A stretch of 64,000 nucleotides of DNA, taken from IMG/VR virus record IMGVR_UViG_3300020578_005105, positions 1-64,000 of that record; one strand, written 5' to 3'. The position numbers and the translations under genes are program-made. The notes below the pieces were generated by a model, which was not told the origin of the DNA, searched no databases, and saw nothing but the letters and a program-made list of their open reading frames with translations. Positions within the stretch are counted from its first letter, which is position 1, and each line of letters begins with the position of its first letter. Origin of the DNA: a virus. Positions 26,143 through 33,117 of this stretch are shown here, piece by piece.

Positions 26143-27377
26143 AAAAAGAATTATTCGTGATGGAAAATAAAACCATGTGTCTTTTTCCATGGACACATAT
26201 GTATGTACATACTAGCGGTGATGTATATCCATGTTGCATTGCAGAAACTACCAGGAAAGAAATGTCGTTAGGCAATGTGAAACAAAATTCTATTGAAGAA
26301 ATATGGAACAATGAGAAATATCGTGAATTACGAAAAAATATGGTTGAGGGTACTCCTGTTTCGCAATGTAATCAATGCTATACACGAGAACTCACCGAAC
26401 GGCGCAATTACAGACACGCTAGTTTTGATATGTTTCGACACCATGCCCCCTCACTTATAGAAAATACCAATGATGATTATTCTCTCAAAGAAGTTGATAT
26501 AAAATATTTTGATGTTCGATTTAGTAATCTTTGTAGCTTCAAGTGTCGCTATTGTTCTGAAGAATTCTCTACCAGTTGGGCAGCTGAAAACCGAAAGTAT
26601 GGAGAACAGTCAGGACTACCTACTTTGCGCCATGTGAGTAATGAGGTCCCCACATTTCTAGAAAATCTTAAATCTCACTTACATGGTGTAGAACATATGT
26701 ATTTTGCTGGCGGTGAACCTTTAATGACAGAAGAACATTATGAGGTGTTAGAGACTCTAATCAATGAAAATAAAACCGATGTGAAACTCAGATATAGCAG
26801 TAATTGCAGCACTATAACACACAAGCACTATAATGTGATTGATTTATGGCAGAAATTTAAGTCTGTAGATTTTCGAGCTAGTTTGGATTCAGTTGGTACT
26901 AGAGCTGAGTATATGAGAAAAGGTACTAAGTGGGATGAAGTGGTGGCTAATATTTTAGAGATAAAGAAAAACGTACCTCATGTTAATGTTGGTATTAATT
27001 GTGTCGTGAGTGTCTATAATATCCTGACACTTTCTGAATTCCTACACTCACTAAATGCCTCTGGAGTATTAGATTGGGAAAAAACTAGCGTTATTCTTTA
27101 TCCCATCAGCTCTTATAATTTCCTGGATGTTAATGCATTACCTGTTGATTTAAAGAAAAAAGCCAAAGAAAAACTCGACGTGCTATTACAAACTATGCCC
27201 CCTTACAGTTGTGTAGGTCCCGATATTAACATCATCAGAAATTACATTAATTATGATGAAGTGGACCCTACTGTATGGAAAGACTTTAAAATGTTCAACG
27301 AGTCGTTGGACGAGATACGAAACGAGAAATTCGTGACCATTTTCCCAGAACTAGCAGAATGGTATCAGTCCATTTAA
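26139..27377 (+). CDS. Twitch-type radical SAM protein 3
   Basis: The radical SAM core is CSFKCRYC (Cys132, 136, 139), followed by FAGGEPLM. An N-terminal module CLFPWTHMYVHTSGDVYPCC with Cys14, Cys32/33 and the CNQC pair Cys77/80 resembles a SPASM/twitch auxiliary cluster domain moved to the front. At 412 aa it is shorter than copies 1 and 2 and less similar to them. Last gene of the accessory block; a promoter follows. Confidence 0.88.
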   Translation: MKKELFVMENKTMCLFPWTHMYVHTSGDVYPCCIAETTRKEMSLGNVKQNSIEEIWNNEKYRELRKNMVEGTPVSQCNQCYTRELTERRNYRHASFDMFRHHAPSLIENTNDDYSLKEVDIKYFDVRFSNLCSFKCRYCSEEFSTSWAAENRKYGEQSGLPTLRHVSNEVPTFLENLKSHLHGVEHMYFAGGEPLMTEEHYEVLETLINENKTDVKLRYSSNCSTITHKHYNVIDLWQKFKSVDFRASLDSVGTRAEYMRKGTKWDEVVANILEIKKNVPHVNVGINCVVSVYNILTLSEFLHSLNASGVLDWEKTSVILYPISSYNFLDVNALPVDLKKKAKEKLDVLLQTMPPYSCVGPDINIIRNYINYDEVDPTVWKDFKMFNESLDEIRNEKFVTIFPELAEWYQSI

Positions 27378-27381
27378 GGAC

Positions 27382-27410
27382 TTGACAAATCGCCTATAGT
27401 CTATTAGATT
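27382..27410 (+). promoter_or_regulatory. Sigma-70-type promoter for ligase gene
   Basis: TTGACA at 27382-27387, 17 bases, TAGATT at 27405-27410. The leader then carries CTAGGAGG before ATG 27434. The -10 is weaker than in the other three. Confidence 0.65.
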
Positions 27411-27433
27411 CCATAGTAACTCTAGGAGGAACT

Positions 27434-28729
27434 ATGGAATCTATTTTTATGGCGCTGGCAGCTACTTCCAGTCGGTTGGAAAAAGAGGCCATTTTGAAGC
27501 AACATTACGCGGATACAACATTTCAGCGTGTGTTGTTTCTTGCTCTTGATCCATATACACAATTTTACATTCGAAAGATTCCCACCTACACCAATGCAAC
27601 TGTAAACTACACCAAAGGCACCATGAGTTTGGAAGGTGCTTTGGATAATTTAAGCAACATCATCAATCGTGTGGTGACCGGTAACGCTGCCATCCATCAT
27701 CTGAAAATCATTTTGGAAAGTGTCACAACTGATGATGCCAAAGTGATTGAACGCATCATTGAGAAAGATTTGCGCTGTGGTGTGTCTGAAGCCACTGTGA
27801 ACAAGATTTGGCCTGGATTGATTCCCACCTATCCTGTGATGTTGGCATCTGGCTTTGATGAAAAAATCATGAACAAGATGACCTATCCTGCCTATGTGCA
27901 ATTGAAACTAGATGGTATGCGTTTCAATGCCATTGTGAAGAACAGAACCGTGGAGTTTCGTTCCAGAAATGGCAAGCAAATTGATTTGTTGGGGCATCTG
28001 GAACAGGAATTCTTGGAGTTGGCAGGAAACCATACAATAGTGTTTGATGGTGAACTGGTGGTGTTGGATGGCACTGGCATCATGAATCGTCAGAAAGGCA
28101 ATGGCATCCTGAACAAGGCGGTGAAGGGCACCATCACAGACAAGGAAGCTGGCATGGTTCACGCCACCATCTGGGATGTGATTCCTTTCACAGATTTCCA
28201 GACTGGACATTGTGACACACCTTATGGTGACCGGTTCCACATGCTGGAACAAATGGAACTGCCTGTTCGCATCTCGTTGATTGAGAACATTGAAGTGGCC
28301 ACTGAGGATGAGGCACATCACATCTTTGAGGAATATTTTCAGAGGGGTGAGGAAGGCATCATTTTGAAGGACATCAATGCTCCTTGGGAAGACAAGCGTG
28401 TGAAACACCAGGTGAAGTTCAAGGGAGAATTGGAATGTGATTTGAAGTGTGTGGATTGGCAGGAAGGAACTGGTAAAAATGTGGGCAAGTTGGGTGCCTT
28501 GGTTCTGGAATCTGATGATGGTGTAGTGAAAGTGAACGTGGGCTCTGGTTTCACTGATGAACAACGTGATAAATACACAAGAGAAGAAACAGTAGGTAAG
28601 ATTGTGGCGGTGAAGTACAATGCCAGAATTCAGGACAAAAAGACTTTGCAACACAGTTTGTTTCTTCCAGTATTTCTTGAACTTCGTGAAGATAAGGCAA
28701 TTGCTGATGCTTCATCTTCCATCAAGTAG
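27434..28729 (+). CDS. 30: ATP-dependent DNA ligase
   Basis: Seals nicks during phage replication and repair. Motif I is KLDGMR with Lys158 as the adenylated residue; FRSRNGKQI, FDGELVVLD, EEGIILKD and KHQVKFKGE follow as motifs III, IIIa, IV and V in order, then an OB-like domain. The length (431 aa) is somewhat below T4 gp30 (487 aa). It has its own promoter and an ideal ribosome site. Confidence 0.95.
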   Translation: MESIFMALAATSSRLEKEAILKQHYADTTFQRVLFLALDPYTQFYIRKIPTYTNATVNYTKGTMSLEGALDNLSNIINRVVTGNAAIHHLKIILESVTTDDAKVIERIIEKDLRCGVSEATVNKIWPGLIPTYPVMLASGFDEKIMNKMTYPAYVQLKLDGMRFNAIVKNRTVEFRSRNGKQIDLLGHLEQEFLELAGNHTIVFDGELVVLDGTGIMNRQKGNGILNKAVKGTITDKEAGMVHATIWDVIPFTDFQTGHCDTPYGDRFHMLEQMELPVRISLIENIEVATEDEAHHIFEEYFQRGEEGIILKDINAPWEDKRVKHQVKFKGELECDLKCVDWQEGTGKNVGKLGALVLESDDGVVKVNVGSGFTDEQRDKYTREETVGKIVAVKYNARIQDKKTLQHSLFLPVFLELREDKAIADASSSIK

Positions 28730-28737
28730 GGGGAGTT

Positions 28738-28917
28738 ATGGAAAAGCATGAAGAATATTATGAAGAAGTTGACAATAGAATAAGATATTTTGTGACAGAC
28801 ATTCATGAAGAACTGGACAACATTGAACGGTTGGTACATGGCAATGAGTCTGCTGTGTTGCTGTTGCAATGGGTTCGTGATACTGTTCAACGTGTTGCAG
28901 AAAACTACGAAAGATAA
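28738..28917 (+). CDS. Small helical protein, 59 aa
   Basis: ATG 28738 follows GGGGGAG, 8 bases after the ligase stop, and runs to TAA 28915-28917. The product is a very acidic, Glu-rich helical peptide (EEYYEEVDNRIRYFV ... VLLLQWVRDTVQRVAENY). It fills the whole gap between ligase and the FmdB-like gene. Function unknown. Confidence 0.75.
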   Translation: MEKHEEYYEEVDNRIRYFVTDIHEELDNIERLVHGNESAVLLLQWVRDTVQRVAENYER

Positions 28918-28925
28918 ATAAAAAT

Positions 28926-29192
28926 ATGCCAACATATGAGTACCAGTGTGAAAAATGTGGGGAGTATTTCACGAAGTATCTAAGTATACCTAACATGAAT
29001 CAGCCTACGGAGGAACCCTGTCCAAAGTGTGGTGAGATGAAGGTGCAAAAAGTAATGTTCACAGCACCTACCATCGGAGATGCCGTTCGACTACGAGTTC
29101 GTCGGCCCGATAATGGATTCAAAGAGGTACTACAAAAGATTCATGAAAAAACTCCCGGCTCAACACTTAAAAACAACAGCAGTTACATCTAA
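28926..29192 (+). CDS. FmdB-family zinc-ribbon protein
   Basis: The N terminus MPTYEYQCEKCGEYF and the later PCPKCGEMKVQKVMF form the CxxC...CxxC zinc ribbon of FmdB-type proteins. The second half of the 88 residues is basic and probably disordered. FmdB-like proteins recur in marine T4-like phages, with an unproven regulatory role. A terminator follows. Confidence 0.9.
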   Translation: MPTYEYQCEKCGEYFTKYLSIPNMNQPTEEPCPKCGEMKVQKVMFTAPTIGDAVRLRVRRPDNGFKEVLQKIHEKTPGSTLKNNSSYI

Positions 29193-29211
29193 GGACTCTC
29201 CGTCCTATTCA

Positions 29212-29247
29212 AATCCCGTCTGGGCTTCGGCCTTGGCGGGATTTTTT
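29212..29247 (+). terminator. Rho-independent terminator
   Basis: AATCCCG at 29212-29218 pairs with CGGGATT at 29237-29243 around a GC-rich loop containing GCTTCGGCC, and TTTTTT follows. It closes the ligase-FmdB unit 20 bases after the FmdB stop, just before PhoH. Confidence 0.9.
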
Positions 29248-29270
29248 ACCCCCAACCCAACGAGCATTTC

Positions 29271-30026
29271 ATGTCCAGAAAAAAGCGCCTTAAGTTGGTC
29301 ACGTCCCAAACTTATATTCTTCAAGAGGATCAGGAATCCAAACACAAAGTACGTGGTTCAGATTTAAAAGAAATCTGGGCCCTCACAGAAAATCAGGAGA
29401 ACTTTTTCAACTACTATCGTAAAGGACACAAAGCCATTCTATGTCATGGAGTGGCAGGGACAGGAAAAACCTATATTGCTATGCACAGCGCTTTCAAAGA
29501 GGTTTTGGAAAATTCAGGTTACAAAAAAGTGGTGGTGGTTCGCTCAGCAGTACCATCTCGGGATATTGGATTTCTTCCCGGCAATGAAAAAGAAAAAGTG
29601 GAGGTGTATTCACAACCTTATCAAGAAATTTGCGCAGATTTGTTCCCTAGATTTGGAGAACGCGCCTACAACAAACTGAAAGAACAAAGTTTAATTCATT
29701 TCATGGTCACTTCCTATGTTCGTGGGTTGACCTTGGACAACTGCATTGTGATTGTGGATGAGGCTCAGAACATGAATGACATGGAACTGAACAGCATCAT
29801 GACCCGGGTTGGTACCAATACCAAAATCATTTTCTGTGGTGATTTTCGCCAAACAGATTTACAGAAACGGTCAGATATGTCCGGGTTAAAGCAGTTCATG
29901 ATTATCGCTCACCATATGCCTTCCTTCCGTCACGTGGAATTCGGGGTGGAGGACATTGTTCGTGGACCCTTGGTGAAGGAATACATCCTGGCTAGAATGG
30001 CGTGCGAGGGCATGGCTGTGGCTTAA
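29271..30026 (+). CDS. phoH: PhoH-family ATPase
   Basis: A 251-residue P-loop protein with Walker A GVAGTGKT, VRSAVPSRDIGFLPG, Walker B IVIVDEAQN and CGDFRQTD, all typical of PhoH. It is a common marine phage marker gene with unclear role (possible RNA helicase or ribonuclease partner). It has only a weak ribosome site. The start is the first ATG after the terminator. Confidence 0.95.
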   Translation: MSRKKRLKLVTSQTYILQEDQESKHKVRGSDLKEIWALTENQENFFNYYRKGHKAILCHGVAGTGKTYIAMHSAFKEVLENSGYKKVVVVRSAVPSRDIGFLPGNEKEKVEVYSQPYQEICADLFPRFGERAYNKLKEQSLIHFMVTSYVRGLTLDNCIVIVDEAQNMNDMELNSIMTRVGTNTKIIFCGDFRQTDLQKRSDMSGLKQFMIIAHHMPSFRHVEFGVEDIVRGPLVKEYILARMACEGMAVA

Positions 30027-30036
30027 ATAACAGAGC

Positions 30037-30065
30037 TTGACAAACAGGTCTAGGAATGTTATGTT
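30037..30065 (+). promoter_or_regulatory. Sigma-70-type promoter with possible leaderless transcript
   Basis: TTGACA at 30037-30042, 17 bases, TATGTT at 30060-30065. The expected start of transcription, about 7 bases on, coincides with the ATG of the nuclease gene at 30072. Confidence 0.75.
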
Positions 30066-30071
30066 TACAGT

Positions 30072-30731
30072 ATGAAAACATTCCTACATGACCCGGTAAC
30101 AATAGAAACCATTTCCGCTGTGAACCAGGAAGATGGAACCAGAGCCTATCAGACACCTGATGGTAGGCTCTATCCATCTGTCACCACAGTGTTGGCTGAG
30201 CACACCAAACAAGGCATCCAGGAATGGAGAGCCAGAGTGGGAGAAATGGAAGCCAACAAAGTGTCGCGACAAGCTGCCACGTGGGGTACCAGATTTCACA
30301 CCATCACAGAAAAGTATCTTCAGAACAATTTGTCTGGTGGTGATTTGTCACTTTGGGATTATGAAATGTTCAAGGTGGCCAATCCTGTGTTGGATAGAAT
30401 TGACAACATTCGAGCACAAGAAGTGGCCTTGTGGTCACATCATCTACGTTTGGCAGGACGTGTGGATTGTATAGCTGAGTTTGATGGCAAGTTGAGTGTG
30501 ATTGACTTCAAAACGGCACGCCGAGAAAAGGATCTGGAACATATCCAACATTACTTCATGCAGGCGGCTGCCTATGCCATCATGTTTGAAGAACGCACCA
30601 AGATACCAGTGAGCAGATTGACCATTCTGATAGCTGTGTCAGATGGATTCATGCAAGTGTTTGAAAGCAAACGAGACCATCACGTGGAACAATTGCTGTA
30701 CTATCGTGATGTGTACGAAGCCTATAAATAA
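30072..30731 (+). CDS. PD-(D/E)XK exonuclease (RecB/Cas4/MGME1-like)
   Basis: The catalytic core is visible as GRVDCIAEFDGKLSVIDFKTA: the Asp of GRVD, then D-F-K (D-x-K), with QAAAYAIMFEE as the downstream motif QxxxY. An N-terminal YPSVTTVLAEH and WGTRFHTITEKY (His) are also typical of phage and mitochondrial MGME1-like single-strand exonucleases. 219 aa. Likely processes recombination ends in phage DNA. No Shine-Dalgarno is seen at usual distance. Confidence 0.88.
   Translation: MKTFLHDPVTIETISAVNQEDGTRAYQTPDGRLYPSVTTVLAEHTKQGIQEWRARVGEMEANKVSRQAATWGTRFHTITEKYLQNNLSGGDLSLWDYEMFKVANPVLDRIDNIRAQEVALWSHHLRLAGRVDCIAEFDGKLSVIDFKTARREKDLEHIQHYFMQAAAYAIMFEERTKIPVSRLTILIAVSDGFMQVFESKRDHHVEQLLYYRDVYEAYK
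30723..30730 (+). promoter_or_regulatory. T4-type late promoter before tmRNA
   Basis: TATAAATA overlaps the last codons of the nuclease gene. T4 late transcripts start about 6-7 bases downstream, here at about 30737, which is where the tmRNA acceptor piece begins. Confidence 0.6.
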
Positions 30732-30736
30732 CTAAG

Positions 30737-30995
30737 TAGGATGGTAGTAGAACAGCTCAAATTGAAACATGGCTTGGACGAGGGTTCGATTCCCTCCATC
30801 TCCATTCAGGTACACCAATTTCGGGGATGACAGGTTTCGACAGGTTAAGGATTAGATGAGAGAGCTACCCGATAGGCGACTGCCGTAAGCAGAGCAAAAA
30901 CATCAACAGGCACAAATAATATGCCTCTTGCATTAGCTGCCTAATTAGGTAGCATGCCGGGTTCGGGGTTTCCCTGGGAACAGAAAACCCCACTA
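30737..30995 (+). ncRNA. ssrA: Circularly permuted two-piece tmRNA
   Basis: The acceptor piece comes first: T arm GAGGG-TTCGATT-CCCTC (30780-30796), then CATCTCC (30797-30803) and discriminator A. After an 18-base spacer the coding piece starts GGGGATG (30823-30829) and continues with ACAGGTTTCGACAGG, as at the tmRNA 5' end. GGGGATG pairs with CATCTCC over seven positions including G3-U70, the alanine identity pair. GAGCT (30862) pairs with AGCTC (30754). A tag frame from GCA 30894 to TAA 30942-30944 encodes AKTSTGTNNMPLALAA. An H-type pseudoknot follows (GTTC 30961 with GAAC 30978; GGGGTTT 30965 with AAACCCC 30985). CCA is not encoded. Exact ends and the resume codon are uncertain. Confidence 0.93.
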
Positions 30996-31001
30996 AATTT
31001 T

Positions 31002-31592
31002 ATGATTATAACTATTCCAGAACAAGCTGAACATATCAATGTTTTGATATCAGGTGGAGCTGACAGCACGCTGTTAGCGTATCTTGTGGCCACACAATCA
31101 AATAAACCAATTGTTTTACATACATTGAGTCCTGCAAAACACGTTTATCAGAATGTGATTGTTCCTATTTTAAATTATTTGGATCAACGTTTTGAAAGAA
31201 AGTTTCAGGTTGTGAACATCAGGAGACAGAAACTCCTTATTCGAGAAGCAGCTGAATATATTCTTAGTGTGTATCCTGGAGTAGTTTTGACAGGATGCAA
31301 CAAAGTGGTTACTCATTTTACTCCAACCGTGTATATTAAAGGAGATACACCTCCTATCCGAGGGGAAGTGAGTTCAGAAAACCATATACGACCTTTCATC
31401 AATTTGGACAAAATTGAAATACTAAGAATATATCAAGAGCATAATATACTAGATTTGTTAAGTTTGACACAATCTTGTGGGTTACGAAAACTAAAACGAT
31501 GTGGTGGGTGCTATTTCTGTATGGAAAGAGCCTGGGCTGTTGGTGCGCTTGGTATAAATGATATAAATAATACAGAAACTTCGACCATTTAA
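31002..31592 (+). CDS. queC: QueC-like PP-loop ATPase, copy 2
   Basis: The 196-residue protein has the PP-loop ISGGADST and the C-terminal zinc site C-x7-C-x2-C-x2-C ending in MERAWAV. It is paralogous to the 5230 copy (EILRIYQEHNILDLLSLTQSC against DILKLYLKHDIMDLLPLTHTC). I start at ATG 31002, because an upstream in-frame ATG at 30954 lies inside the tmRNA. No ribosome site is evident. It may have a substrate different from that of copy 1. Confidence 0.82.
   Translation: MIITIPEQAEHINVLISGGADSTLLAYLVATQSNKPIVLHTLSPAKHVYQNVIVPILNYLDQRFERKFQVVNIRRQKLLIREAAEYILSVYPGVVLTGCNKVVTHFTPTVYIKGDTPPIRGEVSSENHIRPFINLDKIEILRIYQEHNILDLLSLTQSCGLRKLKRCGGCYFCMERAWAVGALGINDINNTETSTI
31562..31569 (+). promoter_or_regulatory. 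T4-type late promoter for S8 protease
   Basis: TATAAATA lies in the last codons of QueC-like copy 2, 33 bases before the protease ATG, with AAGGAACT as ribosome site between. Confidence 0.55.
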
Positions 31593-31602
31593 AGGAACTT
31601 TC

Positions 31603-33111
31603 ATGAAAACATTTAATATTGCCTATTCTTCAGACATCAGTGCCACAACACTTCTAGAAACATTGACCGTTCAGGGCGCTCTTCTATATCATCTAGAAGG
31701 TGTTCGCGTTATCGGTCTAGAGGTGGAAGATGATTTTTCAGCAGAAACTTTGGAATCTATTGAAGGTGTTATTCTAGTTGAACTGGATGTAGAAACAACT
31801 GTGACATCTCATGCTGAGTGGCATCAATTTCGCTTAGTTACAGATGCGCTTCCCATGAAACAAAAATACAATCCTATTTCTGAAGGAGATAATTCTGTTG
31901 TGTATTTGATGGACTCAGGAGTGAATGATAGCCATTCAGAATTCGAAGGAGCTAACATTGAACACTTGTATTCGTTCAATGAAGATTTTTCTGATGTTAT
32001 AGGACACGGAACAGTTGTTGCCAGTGTGATTAATGGTCAAACTATTGGTGTGTCTAGAAATGCCGCCATCAAAAGTGTGAAAATTCCTTTCGGTTCAGTC
32101 ACCATAGGTAAATTGCTTATTGCATTCAATGCAGTTTTAGAAGACCATTTAATCACACCCGACGTGGTGAAAGTTGTGAACTGTTCCTGGAGTGTACCCA
32201 AGAGTGCATTGCTGGACAGCAAAGTAACAGAATTGCAAAATGCTGGACTGGTGGTTGTAGCTGCAGCAGGTAACACTGGAGTTGCAGCAGACACACTATC
32301 TCCTGTGGGATTGAACACTGTTATTGGTGTAGCAGCATCAGATGCCTATGACCGTGTGGTGTCTTGGGCTACAGGACTATCAAGCAACTATGGTCCTGAA
32401 GTGGACATAACTGCTCCTGGCGTAGATGTCACTGCAGCTTCCATCTATGGTGGCTATGCAACTGTTTCAGGTACTTCCATCAGTGCTGGTGTAGTGTCTG
32501 GTGTTCTAGCTCAATACATTGAGCAACATCCAGAAGCAGATGCTGAAACACTGAAGGATATGTTGTTGGAATATGCAGCAGAAGATATGTTGTTTCGTAA
32601 TGAAGCCATCTATGGAACAACACCCAACCGTCTGGTGAAGGCACTGTATATTGCCGGAACAAAAATTTGGAGTCCTAACATCTTCAGCATGTTCCCAGTT
32701 AAAAAACAAGAAACCACAACCTTGTCTTTCACCACAACAACACCAATAACAACAGCAGAATATGTGGATTGTCAACTTCAAACCAATTTCTATAAAAAAC
32801 TTCCCTGGGTGTCTGGTTCTTTTGCAGATGGAGTGCTCACACTAACAGTAGCACCAACTGAAGATGTTGTGGTAGGAAAATACCTGATTCAAATAACCTC
32901 AACTGATGCCAAAAATGAGAAGTATTTCACAGGATATTATCTGGGTGTGTATAATGAAGAAGTAAGTGAATTGGATACAGTAGAGATTGAAAAATACCTT
33001 ACAGAAATAGATGGAGTAGACACGCTAACAGTGGTTACTGGGGCATGCGTGTATAATGACGATTGTGCTAAGAATCAGGTATGTTTCGGTGGTTCTTGCG
33101 CTGATACATGA
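31603..33111 (+). CDS. Subtilisin-like (S8) serine protease
   Basis: The catalytic triad is complete: Asp104 in YLMDSGVND, His135 in GHGTVVAS and Ser292 in SGTSISAG, with Asn224 of AAAGNTG as oxyanion residue. The first 90 residues may be a propeptide-like domain. After the protease domain come a beta-rich region (about 365-475) and a Cys-rich tail, CVYNDDCAKNQVCFGGSC, with four cysteines. There is no signal peptide. The late promoter suggests a virion or lysis role. Confidence 0.9.
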   Translation: MKTFNIAYSSDISATTLLETLTVQGALLYHLEGVRVIGLEVEDDFSAETLESIEGVILVELDVETTVTSHAEWHQFRLVTDALPMKQKYNPISEGDNSVVYLMDSGVNDSHSEFEGANIEHLYSFNEDFSDVIGHGTVVASVINGQTIGVSRNAAIKSVKIPFGSVTIGKLLIAFNAVLEDHLITPDVVKVVNCSWSVPKSALLDSKVTELQNAGLVVVAAAGNTGVAADTLSPVGLNTVIGVAASDAYDRVVSWATGLSSNYGPEVDITAPGVDVTAASIYGGYATVSGTSISAGVVSGVLAQYIEQHPEADAETLKDMLLEYAAEDMLFRNEAIYGTTPNRLVKALYIAGTKIWSPNIFSMFPVKKQETTTLSFTTTTPITTAEYVDCQLQTNFYKKLPWVSGSFADGVLTLTVAPTEDVVVGKYLIQITSTDAKNEKYFTGYYLGVYNEEVSELDTVEIEKYLTEIDGVDTLTVVTGACVYNDDCAKNQVCFGGSCADT

Positions 33112-33117
33112 TATAGT

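Noticed and set aside
27908-28654. Long open frame of 248 codons on the minus strand
   Set aside because: It is antisense to the DNA ligase gene, whose motifs are all intact; the peptide is His/Leu-rich without motifs, and there is no ribosome site. Explained by codon bias.
30764-30804. tRNA gene, suggested by the T-arm sequence GAGGGTTCGATTCCCTC
   Set aside because: No anticodon arm or 5' acceptor strand lies upstream; the 5' strand is downstream at 30823, as in a permuted tmRNA.
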